A stretch of DNA of 64,000 bases from Stenocarpella maydis (Eukaryota; Ascomycota; Sordariomycetes; Diaporthales; Diaporthaceae). Location: assembly GCA_002270565.1 (NCBI GenBank), contig NQMI01000043.1, forward strand, positions 214,783 to 278,782. The letters are read 5' to 3'. A model generated the notes under the pieces. The model worked only from the letters and a program-made list of their open reading frames with translations. It had not been told where the DNA came from and ran no database searches. This document shows positions 1-11,212 of the stretch, piece after piece. Both the position numbers and the translations under genes were made by a program. Within the stretch, counting starts at the first letter, position 1. The number at the start of each line of letters is the position of its first letter.

Positions 1-2929
1 CCGAAGGGCTCCCAGTCGCATGGAGCAAAGTTGACTGCCTCGTTGAAATTAAAACCATGATTGAAGCCGGCGTGGTATGCAGAGGGAAATGTGATGACCA
101 TCTGGCCCGCACGCTGATCTACAGCATAGACCCGCACACCAGCTTTCTTCAGCTGATCAGGTGTAAGGAGCGTGACGAGCTGGAATAGTAGATCAGGGTT
201 GGTCTCGAACAACTCTGGAACGGCCTCTTTCATCGCCTTCTCGAACTTTTCGGTGTCCTCGGCAGGAATGCCATACCAAGTCTTCGTCGCTCCGAAATGC
301 TGATAGTTCGCGGAGTATGCATAGTGGTCCTCATTGTGGTAGCAGAAGGTGGAAAAGATCATGCCAACATACACCCACGGCACTGTCATGCCCGAAATGT
401 CCGACTTGATGTGCCTGAAGAGGCTCTCATGGTGATATGGAAGGATGTTCAGGTTCCATGGGTCGGTCGAGTAGGGGTTGGTAGGGTGTTTCTCAACAGT
501 CGGGAATCCGGATCCGTGTGTAGTGCAGTGGATGTCGGCACCATATTCGACCTGTACCTCCTCGTCGACATCGGTGACCAAGCGCCAGAACTCGCGCTCA
601 ACGTCATCCTCAGTGACTGGTCTTGCGCAGCCAAGCACAGGGTCAAATGGCATGCGTTTCTCGAAGTAGCCCTGCTTAAAATCCGCAGCCTTTTCCTGAA
701 ATTGGCGCAACGAGTACAGCCCACCTTCTTCAAAACCAAACTGACCATCTCCGACAAGACATCTGGGGCAGTTCCATTCGGAGTCCGGCTTTGTTTTCAG
801 AGGCGGATCCAAGCAGGCGCCGTGGTAGGCATGGTCGCACGACTCACACACGGCGAGGAAACCGCTTTCATCAGCCTTGCCGCAATGTGTGCATTTCTGC
901 ATGTGCCCAGTCAGTAGCAATTCCTACGATATGTTGCGTGGTAGGGCTCGACTTACTTCTCCGGGGCCGGAGGTGTCTTCTCGGGGAGATAACCGGGGCA
1001 TCGGCCGAAACATGGACATGTGAGATCCAGCCACTGTGGGAACGGCTTCTGGAAGTCAAGAACGAATTAGCCGGATAATCCTTCCAATGAGAGGCCGTGT
1101 CAATCCCCTGCTTCTCGAACACGCAGGCTGAAGCGGTTGGTTGCATGACTCGACCCACGCACACCCACACACACCCACACACAACTTCCACGCAGGTTGC
1201 TACTTTCCCCGAAGCGCCCAGGTTGAGTTTGGGCTGACTGTAACCGGTTTGTGTTTATGTGACAGGGCTCCGCTGGCAACCGGAAGAAACGGTGAATGAA
1301 TCGAAATCGCCACCACCACCACCCAACGCCAACCCCGCCCTCCAAAAAGAAAGACAAAAAAAAAAACCACGATGGCGAAGAGGATTGCGGTAGATCAACT
1401 AGAGGAAAAGAAAAAGCGCATGAGCGTGCAACACGTACCTTTCTTGAGCCGCTTACTCCTCCTGCTGCCGTTGTCATCGTCCTTATCAAGGCCATTTTCT
1501 CTGGCCGAGTCGAGGCTGTCAACGCTCATCTGCCGCTTTAGCGAATTTCCAGGCCCCAGACCAGAAGGGCGATACTCGGGCGTGTTTTTGCTCGAAGTCA
1601 TAGGGCTGGTAAATTGTTTTGACGGTGTTCCAGACTTGACATCAGTAGCGGGCGGGCGATTAACACTGGTGAACCCCGAATTGACTGCAGTGAAACCACC
1701 CGAATTGATGGCTGTGAATCCACTCGTGACAGACTGTGGTGCTGAGGGCTGAGCCTCCTGCATCGGCGTATCCCTCTCAGAATTCACGGAGGCCTGCAAG
1801 GCGGACGATGCGAATCGTGCTGGTGATTCACCTCTGAGGCTGGAGGGCGTGGGTATATTCGAATGCTTCATTGGGCTTGGGGCCGGGCTCGGAGTCAGCG
1901 GCCCGCCGTTTTCTGTCTCCAGTTGCTGATAGACACCAGGTTTGGCAAGTCGCAGGTACTCCTCGTATGGACAAAGCCATTTCTGGTACGAGTTCTTCAA
2001 GGAGGTTGAGAGGGAGCTCATGATCTTGCCGCTGTAGCCCAGGTCGCGTCCGATCTCAGCCCATTTCTTGGACCTGCAGACCTTTTCGAAACCACCGCGA
2101 GACTCAACCGCTTTCTTGAGCCGCCACAGATCCAACGGCCGCTTGTCGACGTACGGCATCCTGACCATGTTGCCTCCGTTCTGCTTGTGAAATTTGAGTA
2201 GCGAATCGACATATGAGATGTTGGCTCGGCTGCCTGTCGCAGGATGGGTGCTCTTAGTTTCTACAATATCAAATGAAGGCTGAAAAACAGGGGTGAGAGA
2301 TGCTTACTGCCTTCAACAGAATTGAGATCCTGTTTCCGGGTGCGGAAATGAAATCTCTGTGCTACTTGTCAGCTACATGACACCGTGACATCCCAGGAAG
2401 GCTCAGAGGCGCAAGAACAAGACCAACAACGGCGCACGCTGCGCCTCAGGAAGCAGTGATCCGAGTTCATGTTGGAGATATTTACCTCTGTATCAATAGC
2501 AAAATCTGGATTCCAAGAATCTGGCGGGATGATTTTGCAGAGGCCATAGTTCTTTGCCTCGGGTGTGATCTTGCGAATGTATTCCATGGGGTCCTTCCAC
2601 TCCTCCTCTGTAGGCTGATAGACGGGCGCGTCCTCGAGGTCATAGATGCGGCCCGTCTTCTTGACGGGCTCTTTCGGCGCCGTGGGCAGGCCCCGGCGTT
2701 CGACTGAAGACAGATCCAAGGGCAGGCTCGTCATATTGCTCAAGGCGGTATGTGGGTGTGCGGAGGTGCCATTTGGGTTGGCCTGGCCGGGCTTTGGTTT
2801 GAGGGAGGCGGCTTGGGTGGTGGGAGGAGCGCCCACGGCGGGTGAGGCTCTCGAGCTTGGATTTGCACTCGAGGTGCCAGGGGCGCTGAGGCCGCCCGTG
2901 GCAGCAGCGTTGGTCGCAGTGAAGGGCAT
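1..2929 (-). CDS. KDM5: KDM5/JARID1-type histone H3K4 demethylase, N-terminal part (runs off left edge)
   Basis: JmjC lysine demethylase of the KDM5/Lid2 class, expected to remove methyl groups from H3K4 in chromatin using Fe(II) and 2-oxoglutarate. Exons by splice signals and phase: 2929-2486, 2356-2308, 2260-1439, 1048-957, 896-<1 (767 residues visible). Domain order is the family's: JmjN (from [12 protein letters not shown], about residue 103, across the first intron into [13 protein letters not shown]), ARID (about 185-275, [15 protein letters not shown]), PHD finger ([11 protein letters not shown] to WNCPRC) and JmjC. The iron ligands are present: HxE in [12 protein letters not shown] and the second His in [11 protein letters not shown]. 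The C5HC2, PLU-1 and later PHD parts lie outside the window. The start at 2929 (MPFTATNAA) is the first ATG after an in-frame pyrimidine-rich leader. The 386 nt intron 3 is the least certain part. Confidence 0.93.
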
Positions 2930-4129
2930 CGTAGAGAGGACTGGTGAGGAGGAGAATTGTCGAGAGGGGCGCGCAGGCAACGGGGTAGCCGGGTCTAGGT
3001 CGACGCCGGACGACGTCGCTGCAATTGTACGGCGGTCCTTCACGCAACACTTGGGAGTCTGGTGCAAGTAGACACGATCGCATCGCAGTGCATGCCGGTT
3101 TTCTCGTTGGTGTCGCACGGTCGAAGGGTTCCTCGGTAGTGGATGGGTTTCCGCTAGTGCTCAGGTTCGAGGTACCATATCGGCCTTGTCGGGCGGGCGG
3201 GGGCGAGCGTGCGAGGTTGGATGGTCGGCAGGAAGGACGGAAGAAGGAAGACTGGGTGGTGATGAAGGCGACGCTGCTTGGCTTATGCGCTTGTTACTAG
3301 TCAAGTCAGACGGATGCGGTCTAGGGTCAGATATGATATGTTTTTGCGCTGGCCGCCTCGGAAGTGCTGACCAGTGCGCCTCTGAGGTTAGAAGGGAAGG
3401 GGGAATTGGCACTGGTAGGCTGTAGGATGGACAGTTAAGGGACACGAGGAATGGCGGACGAGGGGAAGGCGCTGTGTGGCAAAGTAAGTGTGGAAGAAAG
3501 AGGCGGGAGCGTATATGGTGTGGTCTGCTGTAAGAGCGGGAATGGGAGGGAAGGTGCGGGATATGGCAACAGGGTATATGAAATGTATCGTAGAGTGGGA
3601 ATACGCCAGGAATGGGCATGTACGTACTTTACCTGGGTAGCAGGGTCCTTTACCTGCACCAGACTACAGAATACTGCAACCAGGCATGGGGTAGCGAACG
3701 AGCGGGCGGGTCAGGCAGGCTGAGAAAGGAAGGAAGAGGGAGACGGAGGGAGAGGGAGACTAGTGTACTAGGTAGGCAGTCAGTTAGTCAGTCAGTCGAC
3801 TGCAGGCAAGGCCGACTGGGCTGGCTATCAGAATGGCTGGCTGGATGCAACTGTGCGTGTGTATCATAGAGCAGGCCAAAACCCCGAAGGTGAGAAACAG
3901 TTGGTAGAAGTTGCAGAGCCGACTGGGGGTGGGGGGGGGTGAGGTGAAAGTTTAGAAAAGCTGGAGAGAGAGGCGTGGCCTAGATCGACATGGGCGGTGG
4001 GTGGCATGGACTTTAGAACATGTGGGCATGGGACAAGAACAGACTGCAAAAAGACTTGGGTGGGAACGGGGACCAACATTCAATCCATCATCATCATCTG
4101 GAGGCTGATATGGTGTGCATGTCTGGTAC

Positions 4130-4172
4130 ATGCCTAGGTACCCAGGTACCTACACTACCTAGGTAGGTACGC
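4130..4172. repeat. Cluster of CCTAGGTA / GGTACC palindromic motifs
   Basis: Several overlapping copies of CCTAGGTA, GGTACCTA and related palindromes stand within about 40 bp. The same motif recurs in other gene-free parts of the window (9307, 18786, 21568, 43328, 50940) and I did not see it in the coding exons. Its role is unknown; it may be a dispersed intergenic motif or the remains of short elements. Confidence 0.45.
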
Positions 4173-5311
4173 TACGTGTGCAGGGCCTGCAGAGATCCAC
4201 TCCTAGCACAGGCCGGCCGGTACCTGCTGGCCATGGCGAAATCGCGTACAACCCAAGGTACCGTCAGTTCCAACCTAGCCCCCCTCTCCCTGACTCCCTG
4301 ACTTCCATCCATCAAGACTGCCCATCCGAACTGCCTGCATCCTCCGACTCGAAATCTGTAACTAGGACATGTAGCTGTCTCAAACGCATTGCACCATATG
4401 CACCCAGTTTCCTAACCCTAATTCATCTTGTGTCGGTATTATTGCAGTTGCCCGATTGTGCGGGTGTCTTCTGCCCCTAATGTACTCCGTACAATGGTTT
4501 GACAGAGAGACACGTAAGCCGAGGTACGCCAATGGACGGTCGGTCGGCTTCATGACACGCGATCTTGACACTGTCGCATCGCAGGTAGGGAGATACTTGC
4601 CTGGCCTGGCATTAGGGATTGACCAGGGCGACAGGCCCCGTAGTTAGCAGGCCTAATCGACTCCGCGGCGCGCCCTGACTGACGTTACCCCTTGAAGAGA
4701 TGGGTTGAAGATGATCAGGCTAGTGCTCTGGGGTGGTGATTAGTGGGCTGATGTCTGATCCGAAAGTGGGGAGGGGCATCAATTGATGATGGATGCTCTG
4801 GGTGCCAGCCATGACAAGCGTGCGTGCGTGCGTGTGCGCGAGTGTGCGCGCGTGTGCAAGGCACGAAAAGTTGACTGACAGGCCGGCAGCCCGTCGGGGC
4901 ACCGCGACACCTGGGGCAGTCGTCGTCTATACACTACTGGCAGCCGCTGGGTTGGTTGGGGTGGGTGTCTGCCCTGGCAGGGTGCCACAATCTAGGCGAG
5001 AAGAAAAACCTGGAACCCCCCCATATGCAACCCCAACCTTAATCCCACAGGCTCGGTAACGAGCTTATTCCAACGCCAGGCCAACCAAACCCTCACGGCT
5101 GGCCCAGAAACTTGCAACCACACGGGGCCCAGTGCCGGACAGCATTGCATTGGCCCGCCCAGCTGAGACGTGAAACTAGTCGGCAGTGCGGCCACCATTG
5201 ATGGGGGCTGCTGCCTCAAAGGTGAGGTGAGGTCAGGGAGCGACCCTGATATCGGCAGGGGCGGGTGACTTACATCGGCCAACCCCCTGCAGCCCCCGCC
5301 CAATAGGAAAA

Positions 5312-5363
5312 GACATGTCGTTGAACCGGCCCCGAGGGCAGGTCCGACCTTCAACGACATGTC
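5312..5363. repeat. Perfect 14 bp inverted repeat with 24 nt spacer
   Basis: GACATGTCGTTGAA at 5312-5325 is repeated in reverse complement as TTCAACGACATGTC at 5350-5363. The outer part of each arm, GACATGTC, is itself palindromic. It could form a stable hairpin in RNA or bind a dimeric regulator at two sites; neither is shown by the sequence alone. Confidence 0.85.
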
Positions 5364-6410
5364 CTCTCAGCCGTACCCGCTCATTGTTCACAGGCGAGCC
5401 TCGCTTCGACGAGGGGATTTCAAAGGAACAGACACCAGGGGGTTATATTCTGCGTCCAGGTCCCAACGTTGACCCGTATTGTTCCATCCCACCGCGTAGT
5501 GGTTGAGACGCTCCATGGACAAGAACAGACAGTTGGCCTCGCCCAACCCAATAATTCCCCGAGGCACCCTAGACGATGTCCGTCTAGACAGGCCTTTGGC
5601 AGCCCATAGAGCCGTACTTGATACGTGGTTGCTAAGGATGAAGAGCGTATATATGCAGTTATCACTGGTACCTCAAAATATATCAACTGCCCATATATTC
5701 CAAGACCACCGAGATGGACAAGTTTCGGGCGGGAGGCAAGAACGAAAACCTCCTGGTGATGGAATTGAAGTGGATTGCACAGGGAAGAGTCAAGGATGGC
5801 ATGCGCGTATTTGCGCATGACAACACGGCCGTCCAGCGTTGAACAAGGCGTGGAAGTCGCCATGAAGATATTGAAGACTTGTTATTCTGAAAGAAGTCCC
5901 TCGAAACTTTATTATTACATCTCAAGATGCCATACGGAGGCAGGCGTACCAAGTGGTCCTGGTAACCTTGGGAGCGTGTACGGACCGTTCCTAGAATTGG
6001 CGGCAGCAATGACCGTCGTTTCTAGGATATCTGGGGCGTATTGGGCCTCAGTTAGGCACCTCCACCCCAGCAACCCTGCCCAGGGCGACACAGTACCCCA
6101 ACCGCAACTGTGCTAAATGAAACAGAGAGGCGAATAATCGCCAAGCTCGACGAGTCCCGGCTTCTGAGAGTCTGCTGACAGGTCTGCTTGCTTTCCCTGA
6201 GGATTCCTTCTCTCGCGAAAGTTCGCTGATCGAAGCGAAGGGAAGTGACGGCTGGATGCCGCAACATCAAAAGCGCCGCGATTTAGTGAAGGGTATCATT
6301 GTGTGTCTGCATCTCCACCTCTGAACTCGAGTGACCAAGCACAGCAGAAAATGCCGGCGAGAAATGTCCGGACCAGGGCAGGCCAGCCAGGCCCCTCGTT
6401 GAGTCACAAC

Positions 6411-7587
6411 TCATTCATCGGCTTTAGACCTAGCCTTCCTTTTGCCCTTTGGTTTCGTCACGCCAGCAGCCTGCATGCTCTTCTTGAGAACCTTTTCCAC
6501 CGCCTTTGGGCCCCGCACCCTTAGGGTGAGCTCCCTCATCATGTCTCCCCATCTCACCTTGCCGTCGCATTTTGGGCAACGGCCGTCGATGGGCAGTACC
6601 TCCCCATCAGTTTCACCCTGCTGGTGCAACAGATGCCGGCTCCAGCAGTCCACGTGGCCCATACCCTCGCACTCGTGATTGGAGCATATCGCGTACAGTC
6701 CCTTGTCGTGCTCGAGGTGCTGGTAGCACACCACGCAGTTCCCCTCGCGCTCGAACGTGGTGACACTGTGTCCCTTCTCGAGGTACGGCGCCAGCGGCGT
6801 GTAATCGAGAGGCAGCGCGTGGACCCCCCACTTCGGGCCCTCAGGCTCGCCGTCGCCACCCTCACTCTCATCCAGATGCTCAAGCACCCCCGGTCGCGCA
6901 GCCTCCTTCCCCCTTGCCTCTGCTTCAACAGACGCGTCAGGCTTGAAGTCCGTCACGACCTCCAGCGTCGCCCGCAGCGGCTCCACGCCCGTGCTGGCCA
7001 GGTACCGGGCCCACCGCGCTTGTACCTCGCGGTCGAAAATTCGCAGCGTGAGCGGCCACCTCGCAAAGCTGGGAACGCGGAGAAGGAGGTGAAGGTTCGA
7101 CAGGATAGACGAGATGGTGTGGGGCGGCCGCCGGGGCCGGCCCTTGCGCTTGCGCTGGGTCGGGACGGTGAGGCGGTCCTCTGGGGGGATGTGCAGCGAA
7201 CGGTGTGGGTTGTTAAGGGCCCATCTGGGGAATCGCGATCGGGTCAGTATATCCTCCAGGACGCTGCAGTAGGTGGATAGCCAGTTCAAGGCCGGGAAAA
7301 GGTGGGGTGTTGTGGCGGTGATTGGACTGGACGTGATAAGACAGTGCGTACTCAAACTTCAAAGCGCCGACCATGCTCGCGAACCCAGACACCACCGCTA
7401 CCATCTCCCATGGCCGCAGGTTTTTGCGCGATGTACGCGTCGCGCCGCCCTTTGCCTTTCCGTTGTGCTGGCTCAGGCGCCGCGGCGGATGAGGCGTAGA
7501 TCCGATGTAGAGCGAGGCATGGCGGACGGTGCTGCGCAGGATATAAACGACGTAGAGGGCGGGTATTGGTTTGGACTGGACGGGCAT
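6411..7587 (-). CDS. SLX1: SLX1 structure-specific endonuclease subunit
   Basis: Catalytic subunit of the SLX1-SLX4 nuclease, which cuts branched DNA such as replication and recombination intermediates in the nucleus. Two exons, 7587-7352 and 7224-6411, give 349 residues. The GIY-YIG nuclease domain is at the N-terminus (YVVYILRS then [16 protein letters not shown], about residues 11-40). The intron splits the codon before [10 protein letters not shown], a conserved SLX1 position. The C-terminus has the family's cysteine/histidine zinc finger ([18 protein letters not shown], then [10 protein letters not shown] and CPKC) and ends in a lysine/arginine-rich tail. The ATG at 7587 is the only in-frame ATG before the GIY motif. 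It diverges from the TMEM14-family gene with 346 bp between the starts. Confidence 0.93.
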
Positions 7588-7933
7588 GGCTGTGCCTGTC
7601 GCTACATCTTCGAAGAGGAGCCGTGGTGAGATCTCGCGTCTGGGCTTGTCAGGCCTGGTGAGTTCCAGAGATGCTGGCCGAGCAGTGACGTTGGTCAGGT
7701 TGGCCCGTGCTCAGTGAACCCAGCCCCATGTGCTTGGTGCAGTGGAGTAAGTACTTAGGCTAGCACCTGGGGCTGCTGGGCCAGCGCGTCCGCTCGGTCC
7801 AGGCGGCCTGGGAGTTCGGATGGACCAGGGTCTTCTTGCAATATCTCTCTCACACTTTGCTTAGAAATCTCAACTTGAACTTTTCCTTGAGGACGGGCAA
7901 TCGTTTTCAGCACGTGCATTTCCAACCGACACA
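7588..7933. promoter_or_regulatory. Divergent intergenic promoter, SLX1 / TMEM14-family gene
   Basis: The 346 bp between two opposed start codons must hold both promoters. No TATA box or other motif stands out; a pyrimidine-rich stretch precedes the plus-strand gene near 7838-7880. Confidence 0.55.
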
Positions 7934-8396
7934 ATGGGAGCCGATCACCCAGCCTTCACCCTGGCCGGCCTGCGTGAGTCGATCTCATCTTCCCACCTCG
8001 CGGTTGCCACACGAGTCGAGCCTTACTAATGTCTCTGCTGCGATGCAGTGGCCGCCGGCGGAACCATGGGATACGTCAAGGGTGGCTCGAAGCCGTCCCT
8101 CATTGCAGGCGTGGGGTTGGGCGCTTCATATGGTCTTGCGGGTATGAATCACCTGTCTTTCTGAGGTCTACTCTCACTGCAACTAATGACTGCTGGCAGG
8201 ATACCTTCTCAGGGAGAACAAGGACTACGGCTCAGAGCTTGCCCTGGGAAGCAGTGTCACCTTGCTCGGCGCAGCAACAAGCAGGTGTATCAAGACCAAG
8301 TTCAGGGCCCCCGTGCCTCTTGGTCTCTTCGCGACAGGTGGGCTGGCCACTTGGTACTTTTTCAAGAAGTACAGGGAATTCAACTACGGCGTATAA
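7934..8396 (+). CDS. TMEM14 (UPF0136) family small membrane protein
   Basis: Three exons, 7934-7973, 8049-8141 and 8200-8396, give 109 residues. The product is almost entirely small hydrophobic segments separated by glycines: AGLLAAGGTMGYVKGGSKPS, LIAGVGLGASYGLAGYLL, ALGSSVTLLGAATSRC and VPLGLFATGGLATWYFFKK. This length and the GGxxGYxKxGSxxSLIAG pattern are those of TMEM14/UPF0136 proteins, three- to four-helix proteins of mitochondrial or other inner membranes. In animals TMEM14C serves porphyrin transport; that role is not established for fungi and I do not assign it. Both introns have canonical ends (GTGAGT/CAG and GTATGA/CAG). Confidence 0.85.
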
Positions 8397-9353
8397 GACG
8401 TATCTCAAAAATCTGACAGCTGCCAATAAACTTCTCTCCGCTCTGGGTGTACAATGTGTCCTGATTTTTAGATTGCTTGAAATGTCGTTGAAATCGCACC
8501 AAAGAAGAAATAAAATTTTCTTACAATCGCGGTAGCTGGTTTTGTTCTTAACCCTATCACAGTTCCCTTTCTTTTTCATTTTCATTTTCATTTTCTTTTT
8601 CTTTTTCTTTTTCTTTTTCTTTTTCTTTTCTTTTCTTTTTTTTAAAAAAAAAATCCAAAAAAAGGTGGGTAAGAGAGAGAGAGCTGCGGCGGTCCCTTAA
8701 TACAAAGTCGTAAACGCTAAAAGACCCAGCGTCAGATAATAAATACAATGCAACCGTGGTGGTCACAATACCATTTAACAGAACGCCCAATGCTGTCCTC
8801 ATTGGTCTTGGGACATAAGGACAAGCCATGAAGCACTCGTGTAGACGTTGAGGCTTATAGATAAAGCATATTCAAGAGTGTGAAATACTGCCATGACGTC
8901 CAAGAGTCCATGATGAGGCCTCGAGTTGGCAGTAAGCCAAGTAGGATGGTCAGTCCAAAGACGCAGCCGAAATGGCTATGGGAAGCCTAGCTTTGTCGCA
9001 GCGGCCATAGGAAATACCCCGCATAGCGTCAAATTTGCGTGTTTATGGATGGGAATTTGGTAACACCCCATCCAAGGCGTGTTGTCGTTTTGCTAGCAGC
9101 CGCAACACCCGCCTCCAGCTCCATCGTCCTTGCACCGAGGTCTTGCTCTTACTAATGGGCTCCCGTTGAGGATAATGAATGACCTTCTTTGGTAGGCGGG
9201 TAGGCCAATAGAAGCCTTGCTATCAGGTGAGTGACTTTTCATTTTGACAGACCATGGCTGCATAATACTGCAGTATGCCTGAACGTGATGTCTGTGGCCG
9301 TCTCTACCTAGGTATCGAGTTGGCTCGGGACTTCCTCCCGTGGTTCCAGATCA
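8397..9353. other. Intergenic region with TTTTC microsatellite
   Basis: Holds the 3' region of the TMEM14-family gene and, from about 8566 to 8660, a TTTTC/TTTTCA microsatellite followed by poly(T)/poly(A). The remaining ~700 bp shows no gene-like feature. Confidence 0.6.
8566..8660. repeat. (TTTTCA)n/(TTTTC)n microsatellite with poly(T)-poly(A) end
   Basis: About 95 bp of TTTTCA repeats passing into TTTTC repeats and then a T-run and A-run. Simple sequence repeat; likely variable between strains. Confidence 0.9.
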
Positions 9354-10500
9354 TCAAATGCCAGCCCCGGCTCCGTGAACACCCTTGATCAGGAGCCGCG
9401 GGTTCACGGTTCCGCCTGGCTCCTCATATTTCTTGCGTGAGCACAAGCCCAGCATGTCCGCCTCTTGCCAAGGGAGGTTCTCGAATGGCCACCAAGCCCC
9501 ACGCCGACGCAGGAAACTGCCAGAGAGCTTCGGGTAGTGGAGCATCAATTCAAGCCCGGCGGTTGGCCTGAACTCCACACCGTTCGAAGAGCACACCAGC
9601 TTCCCGATGATCTCGTCGTCGTAGACCAGCTTCTCTTTTCCGTCCTCATCTTGTACAACCAGTACGGGCTCTCTGCCCAAGAAGCCCGTGATTTTGGCTA
9701 GCATGATGAACCGGTCATCGTGGACGTCAGTCGGGTGTGTCTTGAGGTGGCCGTCTAACTGAAAAAAACAGCTCGCGAGGACGGCGCGGCAGGTCGTGGG
9801 CACGATGCAGAATCCTGAGGGCATGAAGAACCTGTTGAACACATCCAGAAAGCGAGGTTGGCCATTGAAGAGTCGGGCAAGGATGGTTGCGAACATCGAA
9901 GGGTGGATACTATCACGAGTGTTTTCTTTCAGCAATGCTGCCCTCTAAAGCCTAATCACATACTAGACAGGCGTCATATAGGCTAAGATCGACTCACCGT
10001 CCCTCGCTGTTCAGACTCATTATACATTGGAACGCAGTGGCTCGAAAGAAGTAATCGTAGGGGTCAGCATATCTCTTGAACTCCTTTTCCATCAGCGTCT
10101 CGCCGGTGATATTGCTGAATTGCTGGTTCCTGGCCTTGCGCTCGAATCTCTCTGGCCGATCTTGAGGAGACTTGGCGCAGATGCCAGCAGGTATCTGCCC
10201 CGGATTCTGAATCATCCAAGAGTATGGAAGCAGACTCGGGTCGACGCCAAGCGGAAGGCTGTCGCTCTGTGGTCCGACAGGCTCGGTCTCGTTTGACTCG
10301 AGCCTGAAGGCTTGGGGGAAACGGTCGAAGATGGTGATCGACTCGGCGGCAGTATCGACCTTGTCGACATCTGTGTCCACGATGCCACAATTTGAGGTTC
10401 CCTTTTTTTATATAGATTGCAAATCAGCATCGGAATGGGCCGCGGCGATACTTTCCTCTACTGTCTATGGATTGATGCAAGGAGTACTAACCTCGTCCAT
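9354..10500 (-). CDS. Unrecognised fungal protein (three-exon model)
   Basis: I do not recognise the family. A phase-consistent model uses exons 10500-10492 (only Met-Asp-Glu), 10401-9998 and 9942-9354, giving 333 residues. The middle exon is acidic and proline-rich at its start, then charged (RFERKARNQQF, LMEKEFKRYADPYDYFF). The last exon has hydrophobic-aromatic segments (ILARLFNGQPRFLDVFNRFF, CRAVLASCFFQLDG) and two tryptophans near WWPFENLPW. No signal peptide or clear membrane helix is seen. The tiny first exon is the weak point: the donor is GTTAGT. An alternative 5' exon starting at 10795 would add a hydrophobic N-terminal segment (RYALFPLLFVLFAPF), but joining it needs other splice sites. 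Smooth codon use and intron signals suggest a real gene. Confidence 0.6.
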
Positions 10501-11212
10501 TATTGAGTGTATCTCTCCGAGTTATGTGGTGGTCATCGGAGGCGAAGAACAGCGGATACCGGTGGTCCAGATGGGAGAGGTAGCTGAGAGCAATGAGCGG
10601 AGAGAGGTAAGAGATCAAATGCTGGGTGGAACAAAAGTGGAAGGGAATTTGTTTGCAATCGGCTTCGCCGGGGACTCTCATGAAGTGGACAGTGAATGGC
10701 GCGAACAGAACGAACAAGAGTGGGAAAAGGGCATACCGAGAGATTGGTAGCATATTAGAATCCACTTGTACCGGAGTACCCTTCGCAGGCTGCATGCTTC
10801 CGAGTCAAATAAATATCAATGAGGCTTTGCCCACCATTTTCATTATCAACTAACCCATCGCAGACTGCCTAGGAGGCAGGACAGGTAGCGCGAAGATCTC
10901 GAAGATCGCGATGTGCTCCCCGAAAGATAGTTGTCCCATGAAGTATACAGGCAAAAATAGTACAAATGAAGCAAATGCATGTCCAGAGGTGGTATTCTAT
11001 TATGTTCATCCATTCCATGAGTGCCTTGTTTTATGTCTGACTGAAGTTGTAGTACAGGATGGAGCCTGCAAGGTCCTGGATGTCTCTACTCGAGTGGTAA
11101 GTAGCTTTGGGGCTCCACCAGTCTATCTAGTCATCTGATGCAAAGTTTGCCAGGGAGTCCTCGAGGAAGCAAGAAAGGAACTTCTTGTTCTTTGTTCACC
11201 ATATGAAACCTC
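10501..11212. other. Intergenic region upstream of the 9.4-10.5 kb gene and downstream of PRP9
   Basis: About 710 bp holding the promoter of the minus-strand gene at 10500 and the 3' flank of PRP9. An open frame with a hydrophobic segment (10795-10487, minus) lies here and could be an alternative first exon. I see nothing else. Confidence 0.5.

Larger units (their letters stand above)
2930..6410. other. Long intergenic region between KDM5 and SLX1
   Basis: About 3.5 kb without a gene I can support. The first ~700 bp are very pyrimidine-rich on the minus strand and fit the 5' leader and promoter of the KDM5 gene. Simple repeats occur: GGGAGA-type tracts at 3720-3770, TCAG repeats at 3776-3800 and GTGCG/GCGT repeats at 4820-4860. 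CCTAGGTA-type motifs cluster at 4130-4170 and a hairpin-forming inverted repeat lies at 5312-5363. A 147-codon minus-strand ORF (5420-5863) has no family features. Confidence 0.6.

Noticed and set aside
297..917. 206-codon plus-strand ORF
   Set aside because: It is the antisense shadow of the PHD-JmjC exon of the KDM5 gene, which has clear domain motifs on the minus strand.
3161..3619. 152-codon minus-strand ORF rich in Pro, Ser and His
   Set aside because: Composition is that of a CT-rich leader; it is the probable 5' leader/promoter of KDM5 and has no domain.
5420..5863. 147-codon minus-strand ORF with a true ATG
   Set aside because: No family features, unusual composition, no splice or neighbour support. 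Kept only as a note.
10487..10795. 102-codon minus ORF with a hydrophobic stretch
   Set aside because: Could be an alternative first exon of the 9.4-10.5 kb gene, but no good splice junction links it; the short MDE exon closes in phase.
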